A stretch of DNA of 64,000 bases. Origin: Serinus canaria. Taxonomy: Eukaryota > Chordata > Aves > Passeriformes > Fringillidae. A program made the translations under genes and the position numbers. The DNA lies in contig NC_066315.1 in NCBI RefSeq assembly GCF_022539315.1, positions 102,591,990 through 102,655,989 of the forward strand, written 5' to 3'. The notes beneath the pieces were generated by a model. It did no database searches, was not told where the DNA came from, and was given only the letters and a program-made list of their open reading frames with translations. The stretch's first letter is position 1. Every line of letters starts with the position of its first letter. Of this stretch, positions 62,276 through 64,000 are shown piece by piece.

Positions 62276-64000
62276 GTTTCCTGATATCTTGGGTTGTTTC
62301 TTTTTTTAAATAATGAAACCTAAACTGAACCAGTATATGTGACTTTTCATACAGTCAATTGCACTACCTTTGCAATTTTGACAGATACTATTTAGGCTAT
62401 TGCTTATGTTGTTATTTTTTAATCCTTCTGTTTCAGGACCTAGATAGAAAATATTTTCATGGGGTGCTTCAAAAAGTTGATCTGCAAAAACCATATTTTG
62501 AAGTTTGTATGCTGAATACTACGTGTGAAATTTGCCCAGCAACTTGTTTTACTTTAATTATTTTCTGGTATACTGATATTGGTCACAGGAAAAGGGGTTT
62601 TTCTTCTTTCAAGCAAACATCTAACAGCCACACTGAAAATGTCAGAGTGCATTATTTCATTCCTTCCTCTACCTCCCTGATCACAGCCTTTTCTTGCTAT
62701 TGCTATTGCAGTGTCTCCTTCAATTAAACAGATAAGGAGATCTCTTCACTGCTCATGCCAACATATATTGCTTGGTGTAGGGTTAATAGCTCACACTTGC
62801 TGCTGCTTTTCTGCCTATTGCAAAGTCAATATGAGCTTGTTCAGACTGTTCAATCCCTGTAGCTTCAGAATTTGAGATCTATTTCCTGCTTCAAATGCTC
62901 ACCTCCCTCTTGCACGAGCAAAGTACTTCTGCCAGGATGACAAGATTTCATACACTGAGCCATCCAGATCATTTTACCATAATCTCACAATAATAAATCT
63001 TTGAGAGAAACATTCTCTTCTAGAAGTTCTGCTAATGTGCACTGTGTTCACTAAGGAAAATGGTTTAGAGCTATGAATAATTTCATTAGAGTGGTATCAT
63101 TTTACCACAAGGGAAATTCAGACAATTATTGATATGGAATAGCATAAATTAAATCCAGTCCCTTTGTTTTTCCTTATCATTATCTTAAATTTCACTGTTC
63201 AAAAATATATTTTTCAGTATTTCTGTTCTTAAAGTTATGCTTGAAAGAAATTTATCCTTTCTATTTTCTGTCCTTTGGTTTTTCCTTTCAGGTATTTTTA
63301 CTACAAATAATGTCATATTTTAGTTCAACTTATTTATAGAATATTATTATGCTGACAGTTACACAGACTTTTTTTAATCCCACAGCAGGTCAGTAAAATG
63401 ACAAATCTCAGTATCAAGTCATCTGGGAAGACATGTTACTTGTAACCTTCCAAACTGATGAAATGAATCCATCAGTAGATTTACTTTTGCACTTGTTTTT
63501 CCTAAACCAGTACTTTGGAGAAAAGTAGTGTAGTGGTCTGCTACACAGGCAGTTTTTCATTTTGTGACATTTGATCAGGCAAGCTGATTTTGCTGAAAGG
63601 CTCAATAAATACTATCTAGTGCACTAATTAGCTGAATCAGTGAAAGCTGGTAAAGTTCCATCTGCAAAGGATTGGCATAACAAATATATCACCCCAAATA
63701 TATCCAAGCATATCCTGAACTGTGTCATGCAAATTACCAAGATCACTTCATGGAATAGTAAAAGTTGTTGGTTTTCAATACATGGTTGATAATGGAACAG
63801 CAGTTCAGGACTTTAGATTATGGTATTTAAATTAACCATCATACTTTATGGAAAAGAACCCTTTTTATATCCTCAAATACTTAACAATCTGTGACTTAGT
63901 CAATTGCTATCTGAATCATTTTGTATCCTGGAACTGTGAAACTTTAGGAAAATTGTGCAATTTTACAAGAAAAATGCAAGGAAAAAATCTTGAAGGAAGT
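62276..64000. other. Non-coding DNA to the end of the window
   Basis: AT-rich sequence without recognised repeats or exons. Near 63620-63740 words such as CACTAATTAGCTGAAT and CATGCAAATTACC (an octamer ATGCAAAT) give an enhancer-like texture. An open frame of 122 codons (62359-62727) has no domain. Confidence 0.45.

Noticed and set aside
1..64000. CRISPR arrays, tRNA or rRNA genes, bacterial-type operons
   Set aside because: No regularly spaced repeats, cloverleaf with conserved A and B boxes, or ribosomal RNA core sequence was seen. The DNA is clearly vertebrate non-coding sequence.

Overview
The window reads as non-coding vertebrate chromosomal DNA from a bird, most likely a songbird. It is AT-rich, CpG-poor and dense with short meaningless open frames. 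No compact gene, operon, ribosome-binding site or intact protein-coding gene is visible. The bird assignment rests on several truncated CR1 non-LTR retrotransposon fragments with the typical 3' ends (repeats of the ATTCTATGATTCTATG type), and on two LTRs that start TGTCCTGG and end CCACAACA. I know that LTR pattern from passerine ERVL-type elements. Family names come from memory of consensus features, not from a database search.

Layout: a minus-strand CR1 (about 303-655) carries a foreign 105-bp block that is a near-perfect copy of DNA 867 bp downstream (1339-1443). From there to 15.7 kb the sequence is unremarkable. A CR1 interrupted by a second CR1 lies at 15770-16215, and an old minus-strand CR1 piece at about 21580-21725. 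A 755-bp plus-strand CR1 that still covers the end of its reverse-transcriptase frame lies at 25970-26725. Just downstream is the best candidate exon of the window (26821-26962). Another CR1 piece (30945-31190) and A-rich tracts follow. A full-length solo LTR with a TATA box (40799-41447) sits next to a 27-bp tandem duplication. A second LTR lies in the opposite orientation at 50090-50522, and a fifth CR1 region at about 53970-54425. A CpG cluster with a TATA-like box and a donor-like site (57368-57700) is a possible promoter and first exon. Two hairpin-forming sequences occur at 58352-58384 and 60404-60450.

Functional reading: the window is best taken as the inside of a large intron or an intergenic region. 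It may contain one internal exon and one alternative promoter of unidentified transcripts. I found no convincing new multi-gene system. The most interesting signals are the templated insertion into the first CR1, the unidentified exon, the CpG cluster, and the mutually exclusive hairpins. Most listed open frames look like chance frames in non-coding DNA.
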